Origin: Vibrio sp. 99-8-1
GTDB lineage: Bacteria > Pseudomonadota > Gammaproteobacteria > Enterobacterales > Vibrionaceae
Direction: 5' to 3'
Assembly (NCBI RefSeq): GCF_013114595.1
Contig: NZ_VTXE01000004.1
Coordinates: 1 to 64,000, forward strand
Length of the DNA: 64,000 nucleotides
Made by a program: the position numbers and the translations under genes. Positions 54,524-63,019 of this stretch are shown one piece after another. The number at the start of each line of letters is the position of its first letter. Position 1 is the first letter of the stretch. Below the pieces are notes generated by a model, which worked only from the letters and a program-made list of their open reading frames with translations, did not search any database and was not told the DNA's origin.

Positions 54524-55015
54524 ATGAATTTCGAACAATCTAACTCCAGCGATCAAGAAGAGATTGAAATTGAAGCGATAGCAGTAGAGATTTCTAATGA
54601 ACCTGTTGAACTGTATAAGGTGTTTAAGATCGCCAACTTAGTGAATGGTGGTGGAGAAGCAAAACACATCATTGCAGAAGGTTATGTCGCAGTAAATGGT
54701 GAGATAGAGACACGTAAACGCCGTAAAATGTACGATGGCGATTTGATAGAGTTTAATCAGGAATACTATGTCGTCATCTGTGTAGAAGGCATGGAACAAC
54801 AATATGATATGGATGAACTGCCTGAAATAGATGAAAATGACTTAACGGCAGAAGAGTTTCAAGTATCCGCAGAAGAAGCAGAAGCGATCAACCAGCAATA
54901 CGACACTTCAGAAGACATACAGAGTGACTCTGTTGAAGAACAGCAGTCAGAGCAAGATAATCCTGAACAAGAGAACAAGCCCTCTAAGGGAAGAAAATCA
55001 ATTCAATTCTTTTGA
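54524..55015 (+). CDS. S4-domain RNA-binding protein with acidic tail
   Basis: 163 aa. The middle (about residues 28-85) is a clear S4 fold: ELYKVFKIANLVNGGGEAKHI, AEGYVAVNGEIETRKRRK and GDLIEFNQEYYVVI, close to YbcJ-type proteins. N- and C-terminal extensions are strongly acidic (DQEEIEIEAIAVE; QQSEQDNPEQENKP), and the last residues turn basic (KGRKSIQFF). Small S4 proteins of this kind bind rRNA or tRNA, but the target here is unknown. It is followed by a 15-bp hairpin. Confidence 0.87.
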   Translation: MNFEQSNSSDQEEIEIEAIAVEISNEPVELYKVFKIANLVNGGGEAKHIIAEGYVAVNGEIETRKRRKMYDGDLIEFNQEYYVVICVEGMEQQYDMDELPEIDENDLTAEEFQVSAEEAEAINQQYDTSEDIQSDSVEEQQSEQDNPEQENKPSKGRKSIQFF

Positions 55016-55020
55016 TTAAA

Positions 55021-55060
55021 TGTAGGGTCTGTTGATTATTGGTGGTCAACAGGCCTTACA
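55021..55060 (+). terminator. 15-bp hairpin after the S4-protein gene
   Basis: TGTAGGGTCTGTTGA (55021-55035) pairs with TCAACAGGCCTTACA (55046-55060) with two G-U pairs and a 10-nt loop. No U-run follows. It may end transcription with help from Rho or stabilise the mRNA. Confidence 0.5.
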
Positions 55061-55319
55061 TGACCATCCCATTTTGTACATTCAAGTAACCTCAACATGC
55101 TCATTTCTGCGTCAGATAACTTTGAAAGGGGAATGTTATTGCTTCGATTATCTTGCTTGAACTGAACCTGTTGATGCGGCTCTGAATCCTACACCTTGAG
55201 GTCACTTGAGAATAAAATGGTACGACTTCACATGTTTGCTTCTTAAGCTTATCTTAAACAATACTTAATCGTTTAAGTTTACTATATTCCATGCAGCATA
55301 TAGGTTATCGGAGTGGGTT
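55061..55319. promoter_or_regulatory. Upstream region of the amylosucrase gene
   Basis: Contains the direct repeat CTTGAG-GTCA-CTTGAG (about 55195-55210), which looks like a regulator site but is not a dyad. No clear -35/-10 pair was found. Confidence 0.3.
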
Positions 55320-57248
55320 ATGTTGTCGCAAGATCAAGGAAAAAGAGCATTAAGACAAGCTCTAGAGTCTGTTCAGTTAACAAAGTTAAGTAAAAAAGAC
55401 GAGAAGATTTTTTTACAGCGTCTTGATCACTATTTTCCCCAGTTAGTGATTAAATTGCACCACCTGTACGGTGATCAATATGATTTCTTTTGGCATTTGC
55501 AACAATTACTTGTGGAGTTGTCTGACTCTTTTGCTGCAAGAGATAACGATTTAAAACAGCAAGATGAGCAACGACTAAAGCAACCAACGTGGTATCGAAA
55601 TGAAAAGATGCTCGGTATGGCTCTGTATGTGGATCTGTTTGCTGGTGATTTGTCTGGAGTGACAAAGAAAATTCCCTACCTTAAGTCACTCGGCATTAAT
55701 TATGTTCACTTAATGCCGTTGTATAAGTCGCCGGAAGGAGAAAGTGATGGCGGCTATGCGGTCTCAGATTATAGAAAAGTCGATAAACGCTTAGGAACCG
55801 AAGCGGACCTGCTTGCTTTAGCCGCAGCGTTTAGAAAGGAAGGCATCAGTCTTGTCTTAGATTTCGTCTTTAACCACACATCAAATGAACATATTTGGGC
55901 TCAAAAAGCATTAGCAGGGGATGTTGAGTACCAAAACTATTATTACTTTCTCGATGACATCCGTGAAGTTGAACAGTACAACCAAACATGCCGAGAGATC
56001 TTTCCTTCAGTACGGCGTGGCAGTTTTACCTATAACGCCCAAGTGAATCGATGGATATGGACCACCTTTAATAGCTTTCAGTGGGACCTAAATTTCTCTA
56101 ACCCTGCGGTTTTTAATGCCATCAATAGAGAAATGCTGTTTTTAGCTAACATAGGTTGCGAAGGGTTGAGGCTGGATGCATTAGCCTTTATCTGGAAAGA
56201 GAAATGGACGCAGTGCGAGAGTTTACCGAAAGCTCATACTCTTATTCAGGCATTCAATTTATCTCTTAAAATTGTGGCTCCTTCTGTGCAGTTTAAATCA
56301 GAAGCGATTGTACACCCTGATGAAGTGGCACAGTACATTGATAAGGATGAGTGCCAGCTTTCTTATAACCCATTGATGATGGCATTAATGTGGGAGAGCT
56401 TAGCCACTCGAGAAACCAAGCTTTTAACGGCATCGTTAAAAAAGAGTTTTACCATTAAGCCAAGTTGCAGTTGGGTCAATTACATTCGTTGTCATGACGA
56501 TATTGGCTGGACCTTTGATGATGATATTGCGGATAATCTCGGTATAAACGGGCATGATCACCGCCAGTTTCTTAATCAGTTCTATACCGGACGATTCCCC
56601 GGCTCATTCGCGCAGGGAGTTCCGTTTCAAGAAAACCCACAAACAGGCGACTGCCGAGTGTGTGGTTCATTAGCTTCTCTGACGGGCTTAGAGAAAGCGA
56701 TACAGAGCAACAATGTTCACCAGCAAAACTTAGCGATTAAACGTATAAGCTTGTTAAACAGTATCAACTTAAGCATTGGCGGCATTCCACTAATTTACCA
56801 AGGCGATGAGTTGGCCATTCTTAATGATTACAGTTATGAAATGGATCCGCATAAACAGGCGGATGCTCGCTGGGTAAATCGACCAGCGATCACTCAGCAG
56901 GCGGTAGATGCTGCTTATGATCAAAGCGCTCCACAAGGTATTGTCCATGCTGAGCTGACGAAAATGATTAAGCTGAGGCAGCAAGAAGAGATTTTTGGTG
57001 AAGCAGAGACGGAGATTTTAGAAACTTACCAGAGCAGTCTATTCTCCTATGTCCGCAAACATATCAGTGGCGATAAGCTATTAGCAATTACCAATTTTAG
57101 TGAGCAGCCACAAACAGTACCAAGTTCAATATGCGATATTTTATCTAGCTGTCATGTGGTGGATATATTATCTGACCAGCGGGTGGATCTATCACAGCCA
57201 ATTACCCTTGATAGTTATGATGTTGTTTGGCTAAAGGCAAAAAAATGA
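55320..57248 (+). CDS. Amylosucrase (GH13_4)
   Basis: 642-aa cytoplasmic glucosyltransferase predicted to make alpha-1,4-glucan and fructose from sucrose. It is strikingly close to Neisseria polysaccharea amylosucrase. The catalytic residues fall at the same numbers: D286 (LRLDALAF), E328 (FKSEAIV), H392-D393-D394 (CHDDIGW). R446 is in GDCRVCG. An N-terminal helical domain (1-95) precedes the barrel, and the C-terminal beta domain ends DVVWLKAKK. No signal peptide is present. GGAG precedes the ATG. The next gene, a maltose acetyltransferase, overlaps by 4 bp. Sucrose phosphorylase is less likely given the N-terminal domain and the arginine cluster. Confidence 0.92.
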   Translation: MLSQDQGKRALRQALESVQLTKLSKKDEKIFLQRLDHYFPQLVIKLHHLYGDQYDFFWHLQQLLVELSDSFAARDNDLKQQDEQRLKQPTWYRNEKMLGMALYVDLFAGDLSGVTKKIPYLKSLGINYVHLMPLYKSPEGESDGGYAVSDYRKVDKRLGTEADLLALAAAFRKEGISLVLDFVFNHTSNEHIWAQKALAGDVEYQNYYYFLDDIREVEQYNQTCREIFPSVRRGSFTYNAQVNRWIWTTFNSFQWDLNFSNPAVFNAINREMLFLANIGCEGLRLDALAFIWKEKWTQCESLPKAHTLIQAFNLSLKIVAPSVQFKSEAIVHPDEVAQYIDKDECQLSYNPLMMALMWESLATRETKLLTASLKKSFTIKPSCSWVNYIRCHDDIGWTFDDDIADNLGINGHDHRQFLNQFYTGRFPGSFAQGVPFQENPQTGDCRVCGSLASLTGLEKAIQSNNVHQQNLAIKRISLLNSINLSIGGIPLIYQGDELAILNDYSYEMDPHKQADARWVNRPAITQQAVDAAYDQSAPQGIVHAELTKMIKLRQQEEIFGEAETEILETYQSSLFSYVRKHISGDKLLAITNFSEQPQTVPSSICDILSSCHVVDILSDQRVDLSQPITLDSYDVVWLKAKK

Positions 57249-57808
57249 AAACAGAAAAACAGAAAATGTTAGCAGGCGAACCTTATCTTGCTTGGGATGA
57301 AACACTTTATGCTGAACGTATAGCGTGCCGTAAGAAAATTCAAAAACTGAATGGGACGATTCCCGATAGTGAAGAGTGGTTATCAGCAATACAGTCGTTG
57401 TTTCCACACGCTAAAGGTGAAGTCTACCTAGAGCCACCGTTTCGTTGTGACTATGGTACAAACATTAAGTTAGGCGATAATTTTTATGCTAACTTCAACT
57501 GCACTCTTTTGGATGTGAATACCATTGAAATTGGCGATAACGTTCTGCTTGCTCCTAATGTTCAGCTATTAACTGCGGGTCACCCTTTGGATGTGAAGAG
57601 CAGAGTAGAGCAGGGAATTGAGTTTGGCCTGCCTATTAAAGTTGGTCACAATGTCTGGATTGGTGGTGGGGCGATAGTGTGCCCGGGCGTTACTATTGGT
57701 GACAACAGTGTCATTGGTGCGGGAGCTGTGGTTACAAAAGATGTTCCCGCCAACGTAGTTGCTGCGGGAAATCCATGTCGAGTCATTCGAGAAATAGATA
57801 ACAGCTAA
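57245..57808 (+). CDS. maa: Maltose/sugar O-acetyltransferase
   Basis: 187-aa left-handed beta-helix acetyltransferase of the LacA/Maa family. It begins [21 protein letters not shown], with the conserved catalytic histidine in TAGHPLD (about H117) and hexapeptide repeats ([20 protein letters not shown], seen in segments). It acetylates maltose or glucose. It starts on the ATGA of the amylosucrase stop, so the two are translationally coupled. It may acetylate surplus sugars from glucan metabolism. Confidence 0.9.
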   Translation: MKTEKQKMLAGEPYLAWDETLYAERIACRKKIQKLNGTIPDSEEWLSAIQSLFPHAKGEVYLEPPFRCDYGTNIKLGDNFYANFNCTLLDVNTIEIGDNVLLAPNVQLLTAGHPLDVKSRVEQGIEFGLPIKVGHNVWIGGGAIVCPGVTIGDNSVIGAGAVVTKDVPANVVAAGNPCRVIREIDNS

Positions 57809-57811
57809 AAC

Positions 57812-58228
57812 TTAAAACTCACGATTCATTTTCTCAAGGCATGTCACCAGCATGTCTCTCTGTTTTGAATTGACATGCCTAGTGAGATCTTGGGTGAGCT
57901 TTAGGTGTAGCTCATTGTGGTGTTGATGTAACTGCTGACCATCTTCAGTCAACACCACCACAATTGAGCGTCTGTCATTCTCGTGAGGGCAACGCTCAAT
58001 CATGCCAGCTTGTACTAGCTTTTCAACTTGGACGGTTAAGGTGCCAGTTGTTATACCTAGTTTGTCTGCCAGCTCTTTCATGCGCATTGAGCCATGATTG
58101 CCAAGTACTTCAATAGTATGAACCTGAGCTAATGAATAGCCTGTCTCTTTTACAACAGATTGTTCCCATGAAGATAGCTTGTCATAGAACTCAATTAACA
58201 AGTGATTCAACTTGTTTAGCGCTTGCAT
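57812..58228 (-). CDS. MarR-family regulator
   Basis: 138 aa. Winged helix with VHTIEVLGNHGSMRMKELADKLGITTGTLTVQVEKLV (about 36-71, seen in segments) and NDRRSIVVVLTEDG (about 83-96). Its ATG is 1 bp from the stop of the upstream cation-efflux gene, so it is cotranscribed with it and may regulate it. Converges with maa with a 3-bp gap and no visible terminator. Confidence 0.9.
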   Translation of the reverse strand: MQALNKLNHLLIEFYDKLSSWEQSVVKETGYSLAQVHTIEVLGNHGSMRMKELADKLGITTGTLTVQVEKLVQAGMIERCPHENDRRSIVVVLTEDGQQLHQHHNELHLKLTQDLTRHVNSKQRDMLVTCLEKMNREF

Positions 58229-58229
58229 T

Positions 58230-59204
58230 TTACTCTTCCTGATTGATTTCTAACGTTAGATGTTTGATTTTAACAAATTTTTCTAAGCTTCGTTTATAGT
58301 TTTCACTATTAACGGCTTGATCACTCTGCAAAACGATCGCGGCAGAGTAGTGATCGGAACTTATTTTCCAAATATGAAGATCGGTTACTTTTGCACCCAA
58401 CTGCGTTAACTGTGATTTTATCTGCTGCTTTTCTTGGTCGCTGATACTGGCATCGAGCAAAATTGGGCTGGTCTGTTTTACCAAGGCTACGGCCCAGTTG
58501 ATAATGACGATGGCACCAACAATACCCATTATCGAGTCTAACCAAATAATACCTAAGAACTTACCTATGATTAGTGCCGCGATCGCCAGTAATGAGGTTA
58601 ATGCGTCAGCCAAAACATGTAGGTAAGCGGCTTTTAGGTTGTGGTCGTGATGATGCTCATGCTCATGCTCATGCTCATGCTCATGCTCATGTTCATGTTC
58701 ATGATGGTTATGGTTATGGTTATGGTGGTGTCCATTGGCATCATGATGGTGATTATCATGCAATAACCACATGCATATCGTATTTATAATTAATCCAACA
58801 ATCGCCACAATTATGGCTTCGTTAAATTGTATCTGTTGCGGTGAAAAGAGTCGGTGTATCGACTCAACGATCATTAATAGTGAGACTAAACTAAGGGCAA
58901 TGGCACTGGTAAAGCCTCCTAGTACACTCACTTTTCCTGTACCAAATGAGAAATCATCACTGTGAGCATGTTTTTTAGAATAGTGATAAGTAAACAAGGT
59001 GATGCAGAACGCTGCGGCATGAGTTCCCATATGCCAGCCGTCGGCAAGTAGTGCCATTGAGCCGTAATATGACCCCGCTATAATCTCAACAAGCATAGTG
59101 ACTACGGTGAGAGCCAATACATAGTAGGTTTTTCGTTCACCGCTATGGTTGTGCTTAGTAAAATGGTGAGAATGGGGGGATAAAAAGCGATCTTTGCTGG
59201 TCAT
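58230..59204 (-). CDS. Cation diffusion facilitator (Zn/Cd efflux), His-rich
   Basis: 324 aa. Six transmembrane segments with VTMLVEIIAGSYYGSMALLADGWHMGTHA and YLHVLADALTSLLAI, the metal-binding HxxxD/DxxxH patterns of ZitB-like transporters. A cytoplasmic loop between TM4 and TM5 carries long runs of His with Glu (HEHEHEH... and HHHNHNHN), encoded by a hexanucleotide repeat. Such loops bind zinc. It is the first gene of the pair with marR. The start at 59204 lacks a good ribosome binding site. Confidence 0.92.
   Translation of the reverse strand: MTSKDRFLSPHSHHFTKHNHSGERKTYYVLALTVVTMLVEIIAGSYYGSMALLADGWHMGTHAAAFCITLFTYHYSKKHAHSDDFSFGTGKVSVLGGFTSAIALSLVSLLMIVESIHRLFSPQQIQFNEAIIVAIVGLIINTICMWLLHDNHHHDANGHHHNHNHNHHEHEHEHEHEHEHEHEHHHDHNLKAAYLHVLADALTSLLAIAALIIGKFLGIIWLDSIMGIVGAIVIINWAVALVKQTSPILLDASISDQEKQQIKSQLTQLGAKVTDLHIWKISSDHYSAAIVLQSDQAVNSENYKRSLEKFVKIKHLTLEINQEE
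58655..58724. repeat. Hexanucleotide array in the His-rich loop of the cation-efflux gene
   Basis: Six copies of GCTCAT and two of GTTCAT (58655-58702), then three of GTTATG (58707-58724). On the coding strand they encode alternating His-Glu and His-Asn. The unit length is a multiple of three, so slippage would change loop length without a frameshift. Confidence 0.92.
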
Positions 59205-59372
59205 ATAATAATCAGTTTGTAATTCAAGTTATCTATAAAATAGATTATTTGATTATCAAAGTAAAATTTATTGACAATATGATTGGATAATTGTTGTGCT
59301 ACTCTCATTATGTGGTTATCTTGCACGGCTAATTTGTACAATCTGTTTTTCTACCTTAAAAAAGGAACTCCC

Positions 59373-60758
59373 TTGAGCAATACTTCATTCTCCCAGTTAT
59401 CACTTTCTCCAGCGCTGTTACAAAACTTGGAGTCTATGGCGTATAGCGAAATGACGCCGATTCAGGCGCAAAGCCTTCCTTTAATGTTGTCTGGAAAAGA
59501 CGTTATTGGGCAAGGGAAAACAGGCTCCGGAAAAACCGCGGCTTTTGGATTAAGTTTATTAACCAACCTGAACGTTAAGCGATTTAGAGTTCAATCTTTG
59601 GTTTTATGCCCAACAAGAGAGTTAGCCGATCAAGTAGCAAAAGAGATTCGTAAGCTGGCACGTACCATTCATAATATTAAAGTGCTGACTTTATGTGGCG
59701 GAATGCCAATGGGGCCACAAATAGGTTCATTGGAGCACGGTGCGCATATTTTGGTGGGTACTCCTGGCCGTATTCTTGACCATTTGGAGAAAGGCCGCAT
59801 TAATCTTGCTGAACTTAATACACTGGTATTGGATGAAGCGGACCGAATGCTTGATATGGGTTTCCAAGATGCGTTGGATGCCATTATTGACCAAGCACCC
59901 CAGCAGCGCCAAACGTTGCTTTTTAGTGCAACATTCCCAGAGCAGATTCAATCTATTGCTACCCGTATAATGCAGAAGCCTGAGTTGGTGAAAGTAGAGT
60001 CAACCCACGCCAGTAGCACTATTCAACAAACGTTTTATAAAATCACCGATAACGAAGAGCGCTTACAAGCGGTACAGAAACTATTGCTAAAATATCAGGC
60101 AGAATCTTCGGTGATTTTTTGTAATACCAAACGAGAAGTACAAGAAGTCGCTGACGAGCTTTATCACGCGGGCTTCGATGTCATTGACCTGCATGGTGAT
60201 TTGGAGCAAAGAGAACGTGACCAATCTTTGGTGCAGTTCTCTAATAAAAGCATCTCTATATTGATCGCCACAGATGTTGCCGCACGAGGATTAGATGTTG
60301 ATAACCTCGACATGGTGATTAACTATCAGTTATCAAGAGATCCGGAAGTGCATGTGCATAGAATTGGCCGAACAGGCAGAGCCGGAAGCAAAGGTATGGC
60401 ATGCAGTCTATTTAGTGATAAAGAGATGCACCGTATAGCAATGATAGATGAGTATATGGACCTGCCAATTGAGCCCGTGGCACTACCAGATGACTCTGTG
60501 CTATCCCTTAAGCCTTTCCAAGCCAATATGGTAACCATTGAAATCGCAGGCGGTAAAAAGCAGAAGGTAAGGGCGGGAGACATTCTTGGCGCACTGACTG
60601 GAGCGAACGGGATCGATGGTAAAAAAGTCGGTAAGATTAACTTATTCAGCATGAGATCGTACGTAGCGGTGGATAAATCCATAGCGAAACAAGCCTTAGT
60701 TAAACTAGAAAACGGAAAGCTTAAAGGTCGTAAATTTAGAGCTCGTATTCTTAAATAG
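59373..60758 (+). CDS. dbpA: ATP-dependent RNA helicase DbpA
   Basis: 461 aa. DEAD-box core with GQGKTGSGKTAAFGL, PTRELADQ, TPGRILDHL, DEADRML, SAT and HRIGRTGR. The C-terminal domain IEIAGGKKQKVRAGDILGALTG to LKGRKFRARILK is the RNA-binding domain specific to DbpA, which binds hairpin 92 of 23S rRNA and helps assemble the large subunit. The best start is TTG at 59373, with AAGGA 7 nt upstream; ATG-initiated frames from 59283 add 30 residues unlike the family. It is followed by a strong terminator. Confidence 0.94.
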   Translation: MSNTSFSQLSLSPALLQNLESMAYSEMTPIQAQSLPLMLSGKDVIGQGKTGSGKTAAFGLSLLTNLNVKRFRVQSLVLCPTRELADQVAKEIRKLARTIHNIKVLTLCGGMPMGPQIGSLEHGAHILVGTPGRILDHLEKGRINLAELNTLVLDEADRMLDMGFQDALDAIIDQAPQQRQTLLFSATFPEQIQSIATRIMQKPELVKVESTHASSTIQQTFYKITDNEERLQAVQKLLLKYQAESSVIFCNTKREVQEVADELYHAGFDVIDLHGDLEQRERDQSLVQFSNKSISILIATDVAARGLDVDNLDMVINYQLSRDPEVHVHRIGRTGRAGSKGMACSLFSDKEMHRIAMIDEYMDLPIEPVALPDDSVLSLKPFQANMVTIEIAGGKKQKVRAGDILGALTGANGIDGKKVGKINLFSMRSYVAVDKSIAKQALVKLENGKLKGRKFRARILK

Positions 60759-60784
60759 CGCCGATTCATTTAGATTTTGATCAC

Positions 60785-60815
60785 AAAAAACCTTCCAAAA
60801 TTGGAAGGTTTTTTG
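60785..60815 (+). terminator. Terminator after dbpA
   Basis: Stem AAAACCTTCC / GGAAGGTTTT with a 6-nt loop and a T-run. Confidence 0.92.
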
Positions 60816-60877
60816 TTACGAATAATTACTTTAAAAGTGATAAAGATCTTTTTTCCATCCATAGAAACACCAATTCC

Positions 60878-60893
60878 TTAGACTTAAATCACA
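60878..60893 (+). promoter_or_regulatory. Possible CRP site upstream of rbsD
   Basis: TTAGA-N6-TCACA has one perfect CRP half-site and one partial. It is 160-170 bp before rbsD and upstream of the two RbsR-like palindromes. Ribose operons are usually CRP-activated. Confidence 0.35.
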
Positions 60894-60941
60894 CATCTAT
60901 TTTTCATTACAAGCTAAAAAAAATTTAACCGCTATTATTTG

Positions 60942-60955
60942 TCGAAACGTTTCGA
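60942..60955. promoter_or_regulatory. RbsR-like operator 1
   Basis: TCGAAACGTTTCGA is a perfect 14-bp palindrome matching the LacI-family RbsR core CGAAACGTTTCG. Confidence 0.85.
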
Positions 60956-60974
60956 TGTGTTTTTTTTGTAAGTT

Positions 60975-60992
60975 CATCGATACGTTTCGATG
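60975..60992. promoter_or_regulatory. RbsR-like operator 2
   Basis: CATCGATACGTTTCGATG is palindromic except for one base pair. Its centre is 35 bp from operator 1, and it lies 60-77 bp upstream of rbsD. Confidence 0.8.
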
Positions 60993-61051
60993 AGAGGGAA
61001 AAGACTCTTATCTATTGGTACTCACACTGGTAATGAATACGGAACCTATTT

Positions 61052-61471
61052 ATGAAAAAGACATCGTTGTTAAATTCTGAGCTCTCATATCTTGTTGCCA
61101 CGCTTGGCCATACTGATGAAATAGCCATCGGCGATGCAGGCTTGCCAATTCCTGCTGAAGTAGAGCGAATTGACCTAGCGCTTACACATGGTGTTCCGGG
61201 GTTTATTCAGACAGTAGAGACTTTGCTAAAAGAGTCACAAATTGAAGGTGTGGTGATTGCTGAGGAAACACGTCAAGTGAGTCCAGAGCTTCATAGCCAG
61301 TTGATTGCAGTGTTGGATAAGGATAGCGCCGAAACAGGTAAGAAAATCGCCATTTCATATGTTTCTCATGAAGAGTTTAAAGCGAGAACACATCAGAGTC
61401 GTGCCGTAGTAAGAACAGGGGAATGTACCCCTTATGCAAACGTCATCTTCCAAACAGGTGTGGTTTTTTAA
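61052..61471 (+). CDS. rbsD: D-ribose pyranase
   Basis: 139-aa enzyme that interconverts pyranose and furanose forms of ribose. It starts MKKTSLLNSELSYLVATLGH, with the conserved catalytic H20, then GDAGLPIP and RTGECTPYANVIFQ. It is the first gene of rbsDAC. The spacing to rbsA is 42 bp. Confidence 0.95.
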   Translation: MKKTSLLNSELSYLVATLGHTDEIAIGDAGLPIPAEVERIDLALTHGVPGFIQTVETLLKESQIEGVVIAEETRQVSPELHSQLIAVLDKDSAETGKKIAISYVSHEEFKARTHQSRAVVRTGECTPYANVIFQTGVVF

Positions 61472-61513
61472 TTAACCTTGAATACCAACAACCTGAGTAT
61501 AGAGGAACAGAGA

Positions 61514-63019
61514 ATGACTCAACCAATTTTAGAACTTAACGGCATCGACAAAGCATTTCCGGGCGTAAAAGCGCTGGATAATGCCTGCCTCAACGTATAT
61601 CCGGGAAGAGTGATGGCGTTGTTGGGAGAAAACGGTGCAGGTAAGTCAACTCTAATGAAAGTTCTAACCGGTATCTATTCATTAGATGCGGGTTCTATTA
61701 AGTATCAAGGTGAAGCGGCTGCATTTGAGGGACCTAAACATTCTCAAGAAGCGGGCATCAGTATTATTCACCAAGAGCTAAACCTTATTCCTGAACTTAC
61801 CATTGCAGAGAATATATTTCTTGGCCGAGAAAAGACATCGCCTATGGGGCGGATTCTCTGGGCTGATATGTACCGCGAGGCTGACCAGCTACTCGCTAGG
61901 CTTAATGTCAAACACAGCTCTAAACGTCCGCTTGGAGAGCTTAGCCTCGGTGAGCAGCAGATGGTTGAAATTGCAAAAGCGCTCTCATTTGAATCAAAAG
62001 TGATCATCATGGATGAGCCTACAGACGCACTGACCGACACAGAGACAGAATCACTGTTTAAGGTGATTGATGAATTGCGTCAAGAAGGATGCGGTATTGT
62101 TTACATTTCTCATCGCCTCAAAGAGATTTTCCAAATGTGTGATGACATTACCGTATTACGAGACGGTAAGTTCATTGGTCAATGTGCTGTTGTGGATACT
62201 GATGAAGACCGCCTTATTGAGATGATGGTAGGGCGAAAACTTGATGAGCAATATCCCCGCATAGACGCTGTGCATGGAACCACCTGCTTAGAAGTAAAAA
62301 ATCTGTCTGCACAAGGCGTGAACGATGTCAGCTTCAGCCTAGATAGAGGCGAAATATTAGGTATTTCTGGCCTGATGGGTGCAGGGCGAACAGAGCTTAT
62401 GAAAGTGATATACGGTGCACTAGAGAGAGAGAGCGGTGACGTTATTTTGGACGGCAAAAGTGTTAACGCACGTAGCCCACAAGAAGGGCTAGCCAGTGGT
62501 ATCGCCTACATATCAGAAGACCGTAAAGGCGATGGCCTAATTTTAAGCTTGTCAGTAAAAGAAAACATGTCGCTAAGCTGTTTAGAGCAGTTAACCAATG
62601 GCATTCATATTCAGAGTAAAGATGAAGTGATGGCGGTGGATGACTTTATTGGCTTGTTCAATATTAAAACCCCTAGCCGCAACCAAATTATCGGCAACTT
62701 GTCGGGTGGTAACCAGCAAAAAGTGGCCATCGCAAAAGGGCTAATGACGCGCCCTAAAGTTCTGATTTTGGATGAACCAACTCGGGGTGTTGACGTTGGT
62801 GCAAAGAAAGAGATCTATCAACTGATTAATAAATTTAAAACAGAAGGGATGAGCATCATTTTGGTCTCCTCAGAAATGCCTGAGGTACTTGGAATGAGTG
62901 ACCGGATATTGGTGATGCATGAAGGGCACATCAGCGGAGAATTTGATGTTAAAGACGCTGATCAGGAAAAACTAATGGCTTGCGCTGTCGGAAAATCAAT
63001 TGATGAGGAGGCAGCATGA
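61514..63019 (+). CDS. rbsA: Ribose ABC transporter ATP-binding protein
   Basis: 501 aa with two ABC domains. The first has GENGAGKST (Walker A), LSLGEQQ and [10 protein letters not shown]. The second has the degenerate Walker [10 protein letters not shown] typical of RbsA, and LSGGNQQK with [11 protein letters not shown]. The ATG at 61514 follows GAGGAA; a TTG at 61478 is a poorer start. It overlaps rbsC by 4 bp (ATGA). Confidence 0.96.
   Translation: MTQPILELNGIDKAFPGVKALDNACLNVYPGRVMALLGENGAGKSTLMKVLTGIYSLDAGSIKYQGEAAAFEGPKHSQEAGISIIHQELNLIPELTIAENIFLGREKTSPMGRILWADMYREADQLLARLNVKHSSKRPLGELSLGEQQMVEIAKALSFESKVIIMDEPTDALTDTETESLFKVIDELRQEGCGIVYISHRLKEIFQMCDDITVLRDGKFIGQCAVVDTDEDRLIEMMVGRKLDEQYPRIDAVHGTTCLEVKNLSAQGVNDVSFSLDRGEILGISGLMGAGRTELMKVIYGALERESGDVILDGKSVNARSPQEGLASGIAYISEDRKGDGLILSLSVKENMSLSCLEQLTNGIHIQSKDEVMAVDDFIGLFNIKTPSRNQIIGNLSGGNQQKVAIAKGLMTRPKVLILDEPTRGVDVGAKKEIYQLINKFKTEGMSIILVSSEMPEVLGMSDRILVMHEGHISGEFDVKDADQEKLMACAVGKSIDEEAA

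Noticed and set aside
58574..58789. Plus-strand ORF reading AHAHAHAHAHVHVH
   Set aside because: It is the complement of the hexanucleotide array in the cation-efflux gene; the run comes from the repeat.
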